Shown in pieces: positions 17,005-25,539 of a stretch of DNA of 64,000 bases. Location of the stretch: contig NZ_OY762555.1 of the NCBI RefSeq assembly GCF_963666015.1, positions 1,550,001 to 1,614,000 on the forward strand. The letters are read 5' to 3'. The notes beneath the pieces were generated by a model. That model did no database searches and had not been told where the DNA came from. It worked only from the letters and a program-made list of their open reading frames with translations. The translations under genes were made by a program, and so were the position numbers. This stretch comes from an uncultured Sphaerochaeta sp. (lineage in GTDB: Bacteria > Spirochaetota > Spirochaetia > Sphaerochaetales > Sphaerochaetaceae). The stretch's first letter is position 1; each line of letters begins with the position of its first letter.

Positions 17005-18009
17005 CTACCCCCTTACCTTTTCAAATCGAATACGTGGATCAAGCCATGCAAGGGTAATGTCACTGAGCAAGGTTCCCACAACAACCAAGAAAGCCTGAAC
17101 CAAGAGGATGGTCCCAGCAAGGTACATATCTTGGTTTCTCAGCGCAGTGTAGAGAACCGGTCCCTGGATAGGCAGGTTCATCACAATTGCAGAGATGGTG
17201 GAACCAGTAAAGATTGAAGAGAGAGCTCCGCTGAGTCCACTCACCACTGGATTGAGTGCAGAGCGCAGACAATACTTGTAGGTTATCCGTTTCTCACTCA
17301 CTCCCTTGCTCCTTGCGGTAAGGGTGTACTGTTTTCCCTGCTCATCGAGCATCTGGCTGCGAACAGTACGGATGATGGAACAGGTATTGCCGGTGCCGAT
17401 AACAATGATCGGAATGGTCAGTCGTTTGAGAAATTCCCCGAAATTTGCAAAGTTAAGCCCATACATCAGCATTTCATCACTGAACAGCCCAATATACGGG
17501 GTTCCTGTACGTACATAGGAGAAGTACATGAGGATAATTGCCAAGAGGAAGTTCGGTGTGGCCATCCCCAGAAAACCTATAAAGGTGAAGAAATAATCCC
17601 CTCCACTGTATTGGTGGTTTGCACTATAAATGCCTATGGGTAGAGACACCAGATAGGTGAATGCCATAATGATAAGGGATATGGCTATCGTTATACCCAA
17701 TCTATCCATGATAACCGGCCAAACCGGTCTCAGATAGGAGAAACTGTACCCGAAATCACCCTCTGCAATAATTCCCCAAATCCAGTGGAAGTATTGGACA
17801 TACCAAGGACGATCGAGCCCATATTCGGCTCGCATGGAGTCAATCATCTCCTGGGTAAAGATTTCACCTTCGGCTTTCATTCTGGCAACATATGATGAGA
17901 CATAGTCACCAGGAGGCAACTGGATGATGAAGAACACGACGAACGAAATAAGCAGTATCGTCGGAATCATCAGCAACAACCGCTTGCCTATGTACTTGAG
18001 CATTTGCAT
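17005..18009 (-). CDS. Oligopeptide-type ABC permease, OppB-like (334 aa)
   Basis: Partner inner-membrane subunit. MLKYIGKRLLLMIPTILLIS is the classic OppB N-terminus, and the docking loop QYTLTARSKGVSEKRITYKY is present near residue 225. The frame is open to 18033, but Met at 18009 follows AAGGGAATC and gives the normal N-terminus. A stem-loop (18031-18052) separates it from the binding-protein gene before it. The context with two polysaccharide enzymes suggests oligosaccharide uptake. Confidence 0.94.
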   Translation of the reverse strand: MQMLKYIGKRLLLMIPTILLISFVVFFIIQLPPGDYVSSYVARMKAEGEIFTQEMIDSMRAEYGLDRPWYVQYFHWIWGIIAEGDFGYSFSYLRPVWPVIMDRLGITIAISLIIMAFTYLVSLPIGIYSANHQYSGGDYFFTFIGFLGMATPNFLLAIILMYFSYVRTGTPYIGLFSDEMLMYGLNFANFGEFLKRLTIPIIVIGTGNTCSIIRTVRSQMLDEQGKQYTLTARSKGVSEKRITYKYCLRSALNPVVSGLSGALSSIFTGSTISAIVMNLPIQGPVLYTALRNQDMYLAGTILLVQAFLVVVGTLLSDITLAWLDPRIRFEKVRG

Positions 18010-18030
18010 TGTTGGATTCCCTTCTGTGAA

Positions 18031-18052
18031 CATCGGGGCCGAAGCCCCGATG
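18031..18052 (-). terminator. Stem-loop between OppA-like and OppB-like genes
   Basis: Perfect 9-bp arms CATCGGGGC and GCCCCGATG with a CGAA loop, a very stable hairpin without a following T-run. It probably protects the binding-protein mRNA or attenuates expression of the permeases. Confidence 0.6.
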
Positions 18053-18069
18053 TATCACGAACAGTATTT

Positions 18070-20028
18070 TTATAGATCGGAAGTAAAGTAGCACTCATAG
18101 ATATGTGCTACGCCCAAACCGCGGAACTCGTCACAATAGACTTCGTTTTCACTGAAGTTAGCAAGGTCATTGTTGACCGAGAGCAAGAGAGGAACGTCGC
18201 TGAGATATCCAATTTCCCAGATGTTTTCCTTGTGCAGATTGAGCATCTCAAGGGCAATTCTATCAATCTGGCTCTTGTTTGTTGCACTGAGCATCTCACG
18301 ATAGAGGTCTATGAGCTTGAGCATATCGCCGGTGGGCTCAAGGCCTTCCTTGCCATTAGACTCATACCAGTTGCCATAGGTGCCGTACCAAGCTGCATAA
18401 TTGCGAACAGGAACCAAGGTATCTGGTCTGAGGGAGATATTGAAGGTCTCTGCAGGAGATACAGGGCTGATGATCGCCTCAATCTTGTTGGAGATCAGCA
18501 TATCGTCAATCAAGGAACGGTCGCGTACACCGAAGGTAGCCTTGATACCGATGTTCTTGAAGTACTTTTCGGTCAACAGCTCAGCAGCGCGTGCGGTTGC
18601 AGAGGTATCATTGTGGGTAAGGATTTCAAGGATGAAGTCCGAGCCATCAGCGAAGTTGTAGTACCCATCACTTCCCATAACCAGGCCAAGCCCTTCAAGC
18701 AACTGCTTCGCTTTCTCAGGGTTGTATTCTGTCCACTTGTTGGTCCACTCAGGATCGTATCCCATAGCACCCTTCGCAGGGGAGGATTGAGCGGGTTCGG
18801 AGAATCCATCAGCAACCAGGGTTGCCATCTCTTCGCGATCAGCTGCGATAGAGAGTGCCTGACGGAAGTCCTTGCTCTGGAACAGGGAGCGAACCTTCGG
18901 ATCTTCTGCTGTCTGGTTGAGCTGGAGAGCTGCTGCAGTATGAGCCCATTTGGTGGTTGGCCAGGTGATCAAGGAGTAGTCGCTGCGTTCCTCATTCTGC
19001 TTCAGAGCAACAATATTGCCCCAGTCAAGGCCGAATGCGATATCAGTCTCACCTGCCATAGCCTTCAATGTTGTCTGGCTGGGATCGCTGATACGTACAA
19101 AACGAAGTTCGTCAACGTAGGGAAGCTGCTTGCCTTCACTGTCGGTCTTCCAGAAGTATGGATTACGTTTCCAGACATGGAGGTCACTGTCAACACTATT
19201 GGAAGCTACCCACGGTCTGAGAGTCGGACGACCTACATTGTTCCAGAAATAGTAGCCAGTCTCCTTACCCATTGCCGCCACATCCTTGAATCCAAGTTCC
19301 TTGGCCTTTGCTTCTGCAGCTTCCTGTCCGATGAACTCAGGAAGGAGTTCAACATAGTAGTGTTTTGGAGCATAGCACCACTTTCCGTTGATCGCGAGAT
19401 TCTCTAGGAAAGAGGGGGAAGGGTCAGCAAAGCTTACCTTGAAGGAGTATTCATCAACTTTCTCCATGGTAGCTTCAGTGCGGACCTTGGTCTCAGGATT
19501 TGTGCTGTAGAAACAGTCCCAGAGGCTCTTCCCGAAGGTTTTTGGCTTGAGCATATGATAGTAGAAGAAGAGTACATCCTCACTGGTGAACGGCATACCA
19601 TCACTCCACTTCATTCCCTCACGAAGGTAGACAGTAAACTCAGTGGAATCTTCATTAACGGAGAAGCCCTTCGCTACGTTGGGCTCCAACAAGCCTTCGC
19701 TGGTAAAGCGGAAGAGGCCTTCCTCGGTAATCTTACCGGTTGTCCACTGATCATCCTTTCCTCGGAAACTAAAGGTGATTGCATCCCCATATGTCCCGAT
19801 ACTCTCCATCTCAGCCACCATGATATCATCGGCAGCGGGAAGACGGTCATCAAGCTTGGGCAGTGTGCCAGAGGCGACCTGCTCAGCAAGTATGGGAGCT
19901 TCCTTGGCTTGAACGCTTGCTGCTGGAGAGGCAGGTTCACTGCTTTCCTTTGAGCCAGCTGCAAAAACAGGGGTCATTAGCAAAGCCATGCAGAACACTG
20001 CAAAACTTACCTTGTACAACTTTTTCAT
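18070..20028 (-). CDS. Oligopeptide/oligosaccharide ABC binding protein, OppA-like (652 aa)
   Basis: Large family 5 extracellular solute-binding protein. The signal peptide MKKLYKVSFAVFCMALLMTP ends at VFAAG and lacks a lipobox Cys. FTVYLREGMKWSDGMPFTSE is the signature region, near residue 140. At 652 residues it is longer than typical OppA (about 540), like oligosaccharide-binding members of the family. It starts with AAGGAGGAAT upstream and is followed by a hairpin and the two permease genes. A long antisense frame inside it (18103-19407, plus strand) is a shadow. Confidence 0.94.
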   Translation of the reverse strand: MKKLYKVSFAVFCMALLMTPVFAAGSKESSEPASPAASVQAKEAPILAEQVASGTLPKLDDRLPAADDIMVAEMESIGTYGDAITFSFRGKDDQWTTGKITEEGLFRFTSEGLLEPNVAKGFSVNEDSTEFTVYLREGMKWSDGMPFTSEDVLFFYYHMLKPKTFGKSLWDCFYSTNPETKVRTEATMEKVDEYSFKVSFADPSPSFLENLAINGKWCYAPKHYYVELLPEFIGQEAAEAKAKELGFKDVAAMGKETGYYFWNNVGRPTLRPWVASNSVDSDLHVWKRNPYFWKTDSEGKQLPYVDELRFVRISDPSQTTLKAMAGETDIAFGLDWGNIVALKQNEERSDYSLITWPTTKWAHTAAALQLNQTAEDPKVRSLFQSKDFRQALSIAADREEMATLVADGFSEPAQSSPAKGAMGYDPEWTNKWTEYNPEKAKQLLEGLGLVMGSDGYYNFADGSDFILEILTHNDTSATARAAELLTEKYFKNIGIKATFGVRDRSLIDDMLISNKIEAIISPVSPAETFNISLRPDTLVPVRNYAAWYGTYGNWYESNGKEGLEPTGDMLKLIDLYREMLSATNKSQIDRIALEMLNLHKENIWEIGYLSDVPLLLSVNNDLANFSENEVYCDEFRGLGVAHIYECYFTSDL

Positions 20029-20042
20029 GAATTCCTCCTTGT

Positions 20043-20070
20043 TGATCAGATACCTGTCATATCCTGATCA
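20043..20070. promoter_or_regulatory. Inverted repeat upstream of OppA-like gene
   Basis: TGATCAG (20043-20049) and CTGATCA (20064-20070) flank a 14-base centre and lie 15 bases before the binding-protein start. It could be an operator for a sugar regulator or a leader hairpin. It lies in the 110-base gap after the mannosidase gene. Confidence 0.35.
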
Positions 20071-20138
20071 GGCATCCTTCAAAAAAAGTGTAGCACTGTA
20101 TTTTTCGAAATTGTTGTGCAGTAATTGCCATAAATTCG

Positions 20139-23100
20139 TTAAATCCTAGCATTTTTTGCTTTTTTAATTGAAAATACTAGGGTACGAAGAGAAAACGGAG
20201 GAAGTACTACTACATATGCATCACTTTCTTGGCGCACAGGTTCCTGTTTCTCCTCCAACAACGTACACTCCCATACCTCACTGCAGAGAAGAGTTGTCAC
20301 CAGCCTGATCTGCTCTGTTCTTCGCCCTGGATTGCTGATTCTCAACACTACAGTCCCCTGCTCTCCTCTCTCAACGGTAGTCATCACCGCCTCTCCCTCG
20401 AGTAACTCAAAGAAAGGGGGATGGTTCCATGCTCCAGGCAACACAGGAATCTGGATTCCCATTTGGTTCGCCCGCTTTTTGCAATGGAGACCCGAATGTG
20501 GTTCTGGGAGGACAGTCAGTCCATAGTGCAATGCATGCCTCCCTTCCTCTGCACGCTCATCAGGGATAAGTGGCGAGCGAAGTAACGTCATACCGACCTG
20601 TTTATCCCGTGCAGAGACACCGAAGGGATAGCTGTTCATCAACAACAGGGTATGCGCTTCGTCATACAGGGCAAGATAACGCTGGGCACATACCTCATAG
20701 CGGTCACGGTCGGCTGTGGTATTTCCCTGTAAGGGAAGCCTTTTATAGCCAAGCTGGGTATCACACACATAGGAGTCAGAAACAAAGCAATGTTCGCTTA
20801 CACTCTTGAGCATCTTATGCCGCTCATGCCAGTCAACATCCAAAGAGAACCGTATTTCATTTGCTACCCCATCAAAGGATACAGTCTGCTCAATCTTGCT
20901 GCAGCCGATGTGCATTCTAAGGAGTATACGAGCCATATTCGGGGTATCGGTAAGGATTTCTAATGCATCCAACACCGCTGTATCCACTTGCATGGAGAGA
21001 GATTCCTTTCCTATCTCCCAGGCATCATAATCTGGATTGATATCTTGGTAGAGAACCAAGTCATTGGCACTCCTGCAGATTATACGTCCCTGGTAGGTCA
21101 CATCTCTCAGCACACCCCTCCTGTCCAGGAGGAAACTCATCGTCCCATTTGAGCAAAACAAGCCATCAGGACGTTCATGCACCAAGCTGCTTTCTGCAGA
21201 CTTCTTGCTCTGGGGAGGAGCCACTTTGACAACAGTGGGACTGGAAGGAGGCAGAAAGAGCAGAGCACATGCTCCTGTTTCCCCCTGGTAGATGGGCACC
21301 TCCTTCGAGCCCTGATACACCACCCCGTGTACAGGAAACTGAACCCATACCTGTAGCTGATGGAGTGTATGGTTGTAGAGGGTATACCGTCCACTCTTCT
21401 CTTCCATACATCCAGCTAAGAGTGCCTGCAAGGCTTTCTGGCTCTCCTCTGCTACCTGCATAAGTTCTCTTTCAGCCTGACGATTCACATCCTTGATGGA
21501 AACCCCGGCCAGAATGTCATGAAATTGGTTGAACATGACACACTTCCACCACCTCTTTAGCTGGGTCTCATCACTATCTTCCAGCATGGTTGCCCAGAAG
21601 GAGTAAGCCTCCAAGGCTTGTTCACACTGTGCATTGAGCTGCTTAATCCGCTGTTGCGATGAATAGGTACCACGATGCCATGCAAGGTAGAGTTCTCCTG
21701 AGTGGACATTCAAGGTTTTATTATTAATCCGGTCAAAATACTCCTTCGGCCCTTCGATGGTTATTCGAGGGATTCCCTGCAAATCCTTCAAACGAACCAT
21801 CTGCTCAACCAGGTCTCGATCGGGACCGCCCCCTCCATCCCCATACCCAAAGGGATAGATCATACCATCAATGTTCTCGTGTTGGTTTCTGTTCACATGC
21901 CATCGCTTGTAAAGTTCCTTAGGAGTTATTTCACAGTTGTTTCGGTAGCACATATTGCTGAGTATCCTTGTACCGTCCTCACCTTCCCACCAGAAGTCTG
22001 TGAAGGGAAAGGGATCACTCTCAGGATCGGCACGCAGCAACTTCTGGGTTCCAAAGCTTGTTACCCCAGCTTGTCTCAAGATCTGGGGAAGACTTGCAGA
22101 GAAGCCGAAGGTATCAGGCAACCAAGCAAATGTGCTGGGTGAACCTGTCTCCTTCTTGAACCATCGCTGCCCGTATACCAGCTGCTTCACCAAGCTCTCT
22201 GCACTGGGGAGATTGGTATCACACTCCACATAAAACGCACCTTCTGCAATAAGGCGGCCATCTGATAACAACTCCGACACCTCAGCGAAGAGGGACGGAT
22301 GATAGGTCCTGATCATTTCCAGCAAGGCTGGCTCACATAACAAAAAGCGGTACTCGGGATACTGCTTGAGCAGAGATATCTGGTTGGCGTAGGTCCTCCC
22401 ACACTTTCGCTTTGTCTCTTCGACCGTCCATTTCCACGCAAGATCGATATGGGACTGACCAAAAACAGAGAAACGAGGGGCACAGCTTCCATTTTTCCAG
22501 GAAAGCAGTGGGGCTAATAGCGATCGTGCCTCAGTGCATGAGGCAACCATCGCTTTGTGATCCTTCTCAAAGTCCACAATTCGAGTGAACTGGGTAAGTG
22601 CGCCGACAATGCTCTCTGCTTGGAGGCTGGTAGGCTCCAGGACTTCCAGAAGGTTGGTAAGGGTGAACACATCGTGATAGAGCTGATAGACATCTTCCTC
22701 AATATAGCCAACGCTGGCCCCCTCGATACGCTGTTGAGTACTGCCCACCGGTGGATATACTCTCCGTGTGGGAGGGATGGGGCCTCCTCCCTCAAGGAGC
22801 ACTCCGCTTCCTGCATAGGCTTCCACGAAAAGGGTGTGCTTCCCTTTCTGCCCATTGTAGCTCAGATAGACCAGTTTATGATGCCGGTCTATGGACCCTA
22901 CAGCGCTCCCATCAAAATAAACGAGTGCCTCTCCTCCAACCCCGATAGGTGAACAGGTGACCTTGCCCCAGTATTCCTCAGGAATCACAAAACTACTTCT
23001 AAACCAACCATACTCTCCTTTCGCACCCCATTTTCTCCCCTCGGGGAAGGAAGAGAAGGATCCGCTCATAGCGGTATCTTTCGAGAGCTGCTCGTAGGTC

Positions 23101-23219
23101 AGAAACCCTTCCCACTCGAGAGGACAAATCGGTACATAGAAGTGCCTCCTGAGCTCCTCTGTCCAGGATTCGATTCTTCTTCGCATCTGTCTCGGCAGAT
23201 AGGACATATCATGTAGCAT
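20139..23219 (-). CDS. GH38 alpha-mannosidase (1026 aa)
   Basis: Glycoside hydrolase family 38 enzyme that releases alpha-linked mannose. The zinc-binding motif SHIDLAW holds His257 and Asp259, and the nucleophile is Asp369 in LPDTFGF. The QFHDILAG region, a third family landmark, is near residue 560, and a long beta-sandwich C-terminal part follows. Length and domain order are typical of bacterial GH38. No signal peptide, so it should work in the cytoplasm on imported oligosaccharides. The start at 23219 has GAGGGGGAAG upstream and overlaps the GH28-like stop by 11 bases, so the two are coupled. It precedes the Opp-type importer. Confidence 0.95.
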   Translation of the reverse strand: MLHDMSYLPRQMRRRIESWTEELRRHFYVPICPLEWEGFLTYEQLSKDTAMSGSFSSFPEGRKWGAKGEYGWFRSSFVIPEEYWGKVTCSPIGVGGEALVYFDGSAVGSIDRHHKLVYLSYNGQKGKHTLFVEAYAGSGVLLEGGGPIPPTRRVYPPVGSTQQRIEGASVGYIEEDVYQLYHDVFTLTNLLEVLEPTSLQAESIVGALTQFTRIVDFEKDHKAMVASCTEARSLLAPLLSWKNGSCAPRFSVFGQSHIDLAWKWTVEETKRKCGRTYANQISLLKQYPEYRFLLCEPALLEMIRTYHPSLFAEVSELLSDGRLIAEGAFYVECDTNLPSAESLVKQLVYGQRWFKKETGSPSTFAWLPDTFGFSASLPQILRQAGVTSFGTQKLLRADPESDPFPFTDFWWEGEDGTRILSNMCYRNNCEITPKELYKRWHVNRNQHENIDGMIYPFGYGDGGGGPDRDLVEQMVRLKDLQGIPRITIEGPKEYFDRINNKTLNVHSGELYLAWHRGTYSSQQRIKQLNAQCEQALEAYSFWATMLEDSDETQLKRWWKCVMFNQFHDILAGVSIKDVNRQAERELMQVAEESQKALQALLAGCMEEKSGRYTLYNHTLHQLQVWVQFPVHGVVYQGSKEVPIYQGETGACALLFLPPSSPTVVKVAPPQSKKSAESSLVHERPDGLFCSNGTMSFLLDRRGVLRDVTYQGRIICRSANDLVLYQDINPDYDAWEIGKESLSMQVDTAVLDALEILTDTPNMARILLRMHIGCSKIEQTVSFDGVANEIRFSLDVDWHERHKMLKSVSEHCFVSDSYVCDTQLGYKRLPLQGNTTADRDRYEVCAQRYLALYDEAHTLLLMNSYPFGVSARDKQVGMTLLRSPLIPDERAEEGRHALHYGLTVLPEPHSGLHCKKRANQMGIQIPVLPGAWNHPPFFELLEGEAVMTTVERGEQGTVVLRISNPGRRTEQIRLVTTLLCSEVWECTLLEEKQEPVRQESDAYVVVLPPFSLRTLVFSIKKAKNARI

Positions 23220-24507
23220 TGTGTACTTCCCCCTCTATGGTTGCATTCTCATCTACCAAGACTCCTAGGAATCCTGAACCCTCTTCGGCTGTTACCTTCA
23301 CTTGTGAGAGACGGACATCCTCAGCATTCTGGATAAAGAGGCCACTTATTGGTCTCTCCAGCAAGAAGGGACTTGCCTCCTTGGGACGTAGATCATAGCC
23401 ATAGATCGGCCACTTGCTCGTTTTCTCCAAATGAATCTGTACCTCATCAAAACGAATATCCCGGATCTTTTTCCCATCACTGGCAATAAGCACTCCACTC
23501 TCTCCTCGGCTGGAGATCCTTGTGAAGGATACATTGCTGATAGTTCCACTGGTTGTTTGCTTGTCCCTGCTAAAGCTGGTTATGGCGATAGCCTCCGCCT
23601 TCCCCCAATACTCTTCACTAAAGAGTCGGGTCTCGATAAGGATGTCAGAGAAATGTACATTGCGTACAGAGCCTTGATCTCTTACCTGAATGGAGATACC
23701 ACGATTACTCTTGGAAATGATGCAGTGATGAACCAGGATATCAGAGAAATCATCCACTCCCTCGGTCCCGATTTTTATTGCGGCAGAGGTAGAGGTGAGG
23801 GTACAATCGCTGATAATCACAGAACAGGTCGGAGAATACCCATGATTACCTTGCGTATTTTTTAGGCAGATGCAGTCATCAGCACAGCTGATATGGCATC
23901 CAATGATACGTACATTCGTGCAGTGGTCTGGGTCAATCCCGTCACTGTTGGCTACGTCCAGGGGATTGTCGATAGTGATCCCATCAACCAAGACAGTATC
24001 GCAACCACCCATGTGCAGTGACCAGAAGGGGCTATCGACAAGCGTGACCCCTTTCACTGTTATCTTGTTGCACTTTTCCAGGTAGATGAGAGTCGGCCGG
24101 GGATAGAAGTCCCCGGTGCAGTGGTATTGGTTTATACGCTTCACGAATTGGTAACAGTTACCATCGATGGTACCCTCCCCGCTGATCACCACTGACTCCG
24201 CTCCATAGGCGTAGAGAAAAGCAAAGGCAGGTTTCCGGAGAACAGGGGTTCCAACACCCCGGTTCTCATCGCTGTCAATCTCGTCCCCTTCACGGTAGTC
24301 TTCCAGGTTCGGGCTCGCTACTAAGCGAGCACCGTTCTCAAGATGGAGTGTGACACGGCTCTTCAGGACCAAGGTCCCACAACAGTAGGATTGTCCACTG
24401 GAGAGGCTAACCGTACCTCCTCCTTGCGATGCAGCTTGGTCTATCGCGTCTTGGACTTGCTTGGTATCTATGGCCACCACACCGGTAGCTCTGGGGTAGT
24501 GGATCAT
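23209..24507 (-). CDS. GH28-like beta-helix protein (432 aa)
   Basis: Right-handed beta-helix protein related to polygalacturonases. The motifs NSDGIDPDHC and SCADDCICLK give the three catalytic Asp positions, but the expected GHG is replaced by TSAAIKIG and the usual RxK is not obvious (RGISIQVRD follows). It may therefore have another specificity or mechanism than classic GH28. The frame is open to 24582; I start at Met 24507 because GGAGGAACGAGC precedes it and it overlaps the AraC-gene stop in an ATGA. No signal peptide is visible. It lies between the AraC regulator and the GH38 gene in one operon. Confidence 0.88.
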   Translation of the reverse strand: MIHYPRATGVVAIDTKQVQDAIDQAASQGGGTVSLSSGQSYCCGTLVLKSRVTLHLENGARLVASPNLEDYREGDEIDSDENRGVGTPVLRKPAFAFLYAYGAESVVISGEGTIDGNCYQFVKRINQYHCTGDFYPRPTLIYLEKCNKITVKGVTLVDSPFWSLHMGGCDTVLVDGITIDNPLDVANSDGIDPDHCTNVRIIGCHISCADDCICLKNTQGNHGYSPTCSVIISDCTLTSTSAAIKIGTEGVDDFSDILVHHCIISKSNRGISIQVRDQGSVRNVHFSDILIETRLFSEEYWGKAEAIAITSFSRDKQTTSGTISNVSFTRISSRGESGVLIASDGKKIRDIRFDEVQIHLEKTSKWPIYGYDLRPKEASPFLLERPISGLFIQNAEDVRLSQVKVTAEEGSGFLGVLVDENATIEGEVHNAT

Positions 24508-25427
24508 GCTCGTTCCTCCTTCAGGTTGAGCAAGTGAAGTGTCTGCTTTGGACCACGGAGACGGAACTGTGATGGCGAGCATCCGCAGAACTTGTTGAAT
24601 ACCCGGTTAAACTGGCTGAATGAGGAGAACCCACATCGTTCGGTTATCTCCTTGATCTTCAGGTCGGTATAGAGCAACAACTGTTGGGCGTTTTTCACAC
24701 GAGTCATCTGAATGTACCTGATCAAGGTGAATCCAGTAACTTCCTTGAACTGGTGGGAGAGGTAACACGGACTGATAAAGAACTGACGGCTCAATGCCTC
24801 CAAGCTGAACTGTTCACGAAAGTTTGCATGAATGTAACTGGTAATGGAGTATATTTTCTGGGTGATAGAGTCTGAAAACTGCTCACCCTCATAGCAATTC
24901 TGCTTTTTCTGATCATTCAAGGTGAAAAGAAATTCGAGGAACTTTGCATGGACGTAAAGAGATGAGTTCGGCAGCTTGCTCGAGGAGACAGAGAATATCT
25001 GGTTCAGACCGGAAAACAACTGGTCCTGTACCGCTTGGGGAAAGCGGAAGATAGGTACTTGATCATGGAATGGAGAGAGCACCCCTTCCAGATTCCTTCC
25101 CAAACCATAGAGGTTATTGGGTATGGAGAAGTTGATAATCAGTCGCTTGGAGGGAGGCCCCATCAGATACTTCGTCTTATGGAGCAGAGAGGGCTTGAGC
25201 AAGACCATGTCATATTTCTTAAGGTCATAGAATTGTCCCTCTATGAGGTGGCTGGCTTGCTCCTCCAAGAGGATGAAAATTTCGTAGAATTCATGGAAAT
25301 GCTGAAACTCCATGTTTGCGCTGAAAGGACGTTCGTCGTAGTCGAAATAGTAGTACAACGGGTCCTGTGGGTGGTTGATTGTGATCGCCATCCCTTGCTC
25401 ATACAGTAGTGGTTGCTGGTAAGTCAT
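24504..25427 (-). CDS. AraC-family transcriptional regulator (307 aa)
   Basis: One-component sugar regulator. The N-terminal half is a cupin-like sensing domain (EFQHFHEFYEIFILLEEQASH) and the C-terminal 100 residues contain two helix-turn-helix motifs (LSRQFFISPCYLSHQFKEVT and ITERCGFSSFSQFNRVF). The frame extends to 25655, but the extra 76 residues are unlike the family; Met at 25427 gives the normal length. It heads the GH28-GH38-Opp operon and is divergent, by 112 bases, from the 805-residue protein and GH105 genes, so it probably controls both directions. Confidence 0.9.
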   Translation of the reverse strand: MTYQQPLLYEQGMAITINHPQDPLYYYFDYDERPFSANMEFQHFHEFYEIFILLEEQASHLIEGQFYDLKKYDMVLLKPSLLHKTKYLMGPPSKRLIINFSIPNNLYGLGRNLEGVLSPFHDQVPIFRFPQAVQDQLFSGLNQIFSVSSSKLPNSSLYVHAKFLEFLFTLNDQKKQNCYEGEQFSDSITQKIYSITSYIHANFREQFSLEALSRQFFISPCYLSHQFKEVTGFTLIRYIQMTRVKNAQQLLLYTDLKIKEITERCGFSSFSQFNRVFNKFCGCSPSQFRLRGPKQTLHLLNLKEERA

Positions 25428-25539
25428 GTATCTAGTGGACACCTGAATCGCAAAAAATGCAAGAACTTTTTTACATGAGAGCAAAAAGCAAGTGGCTTTT
25501 GTTTTTTTCAGCGCTTTATAATAAGGTCCGGGAGAAAAT

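Noticed and set aside
18103..19407. 434-residue plus-strand open frame
   Set aside because: It lies wholly antisense to the OppA-like gene, has no ribosome binding site and its sequence matches no family; it is a shadow caused by codon use.
20043..20070. Terminator of the mannosidase gene
   Set aside because: The inverted repeat is 70 bases beyond the gene end, is followed by no T-run on the minus strand and hugs the next start; listed only as a possible regulatory site.
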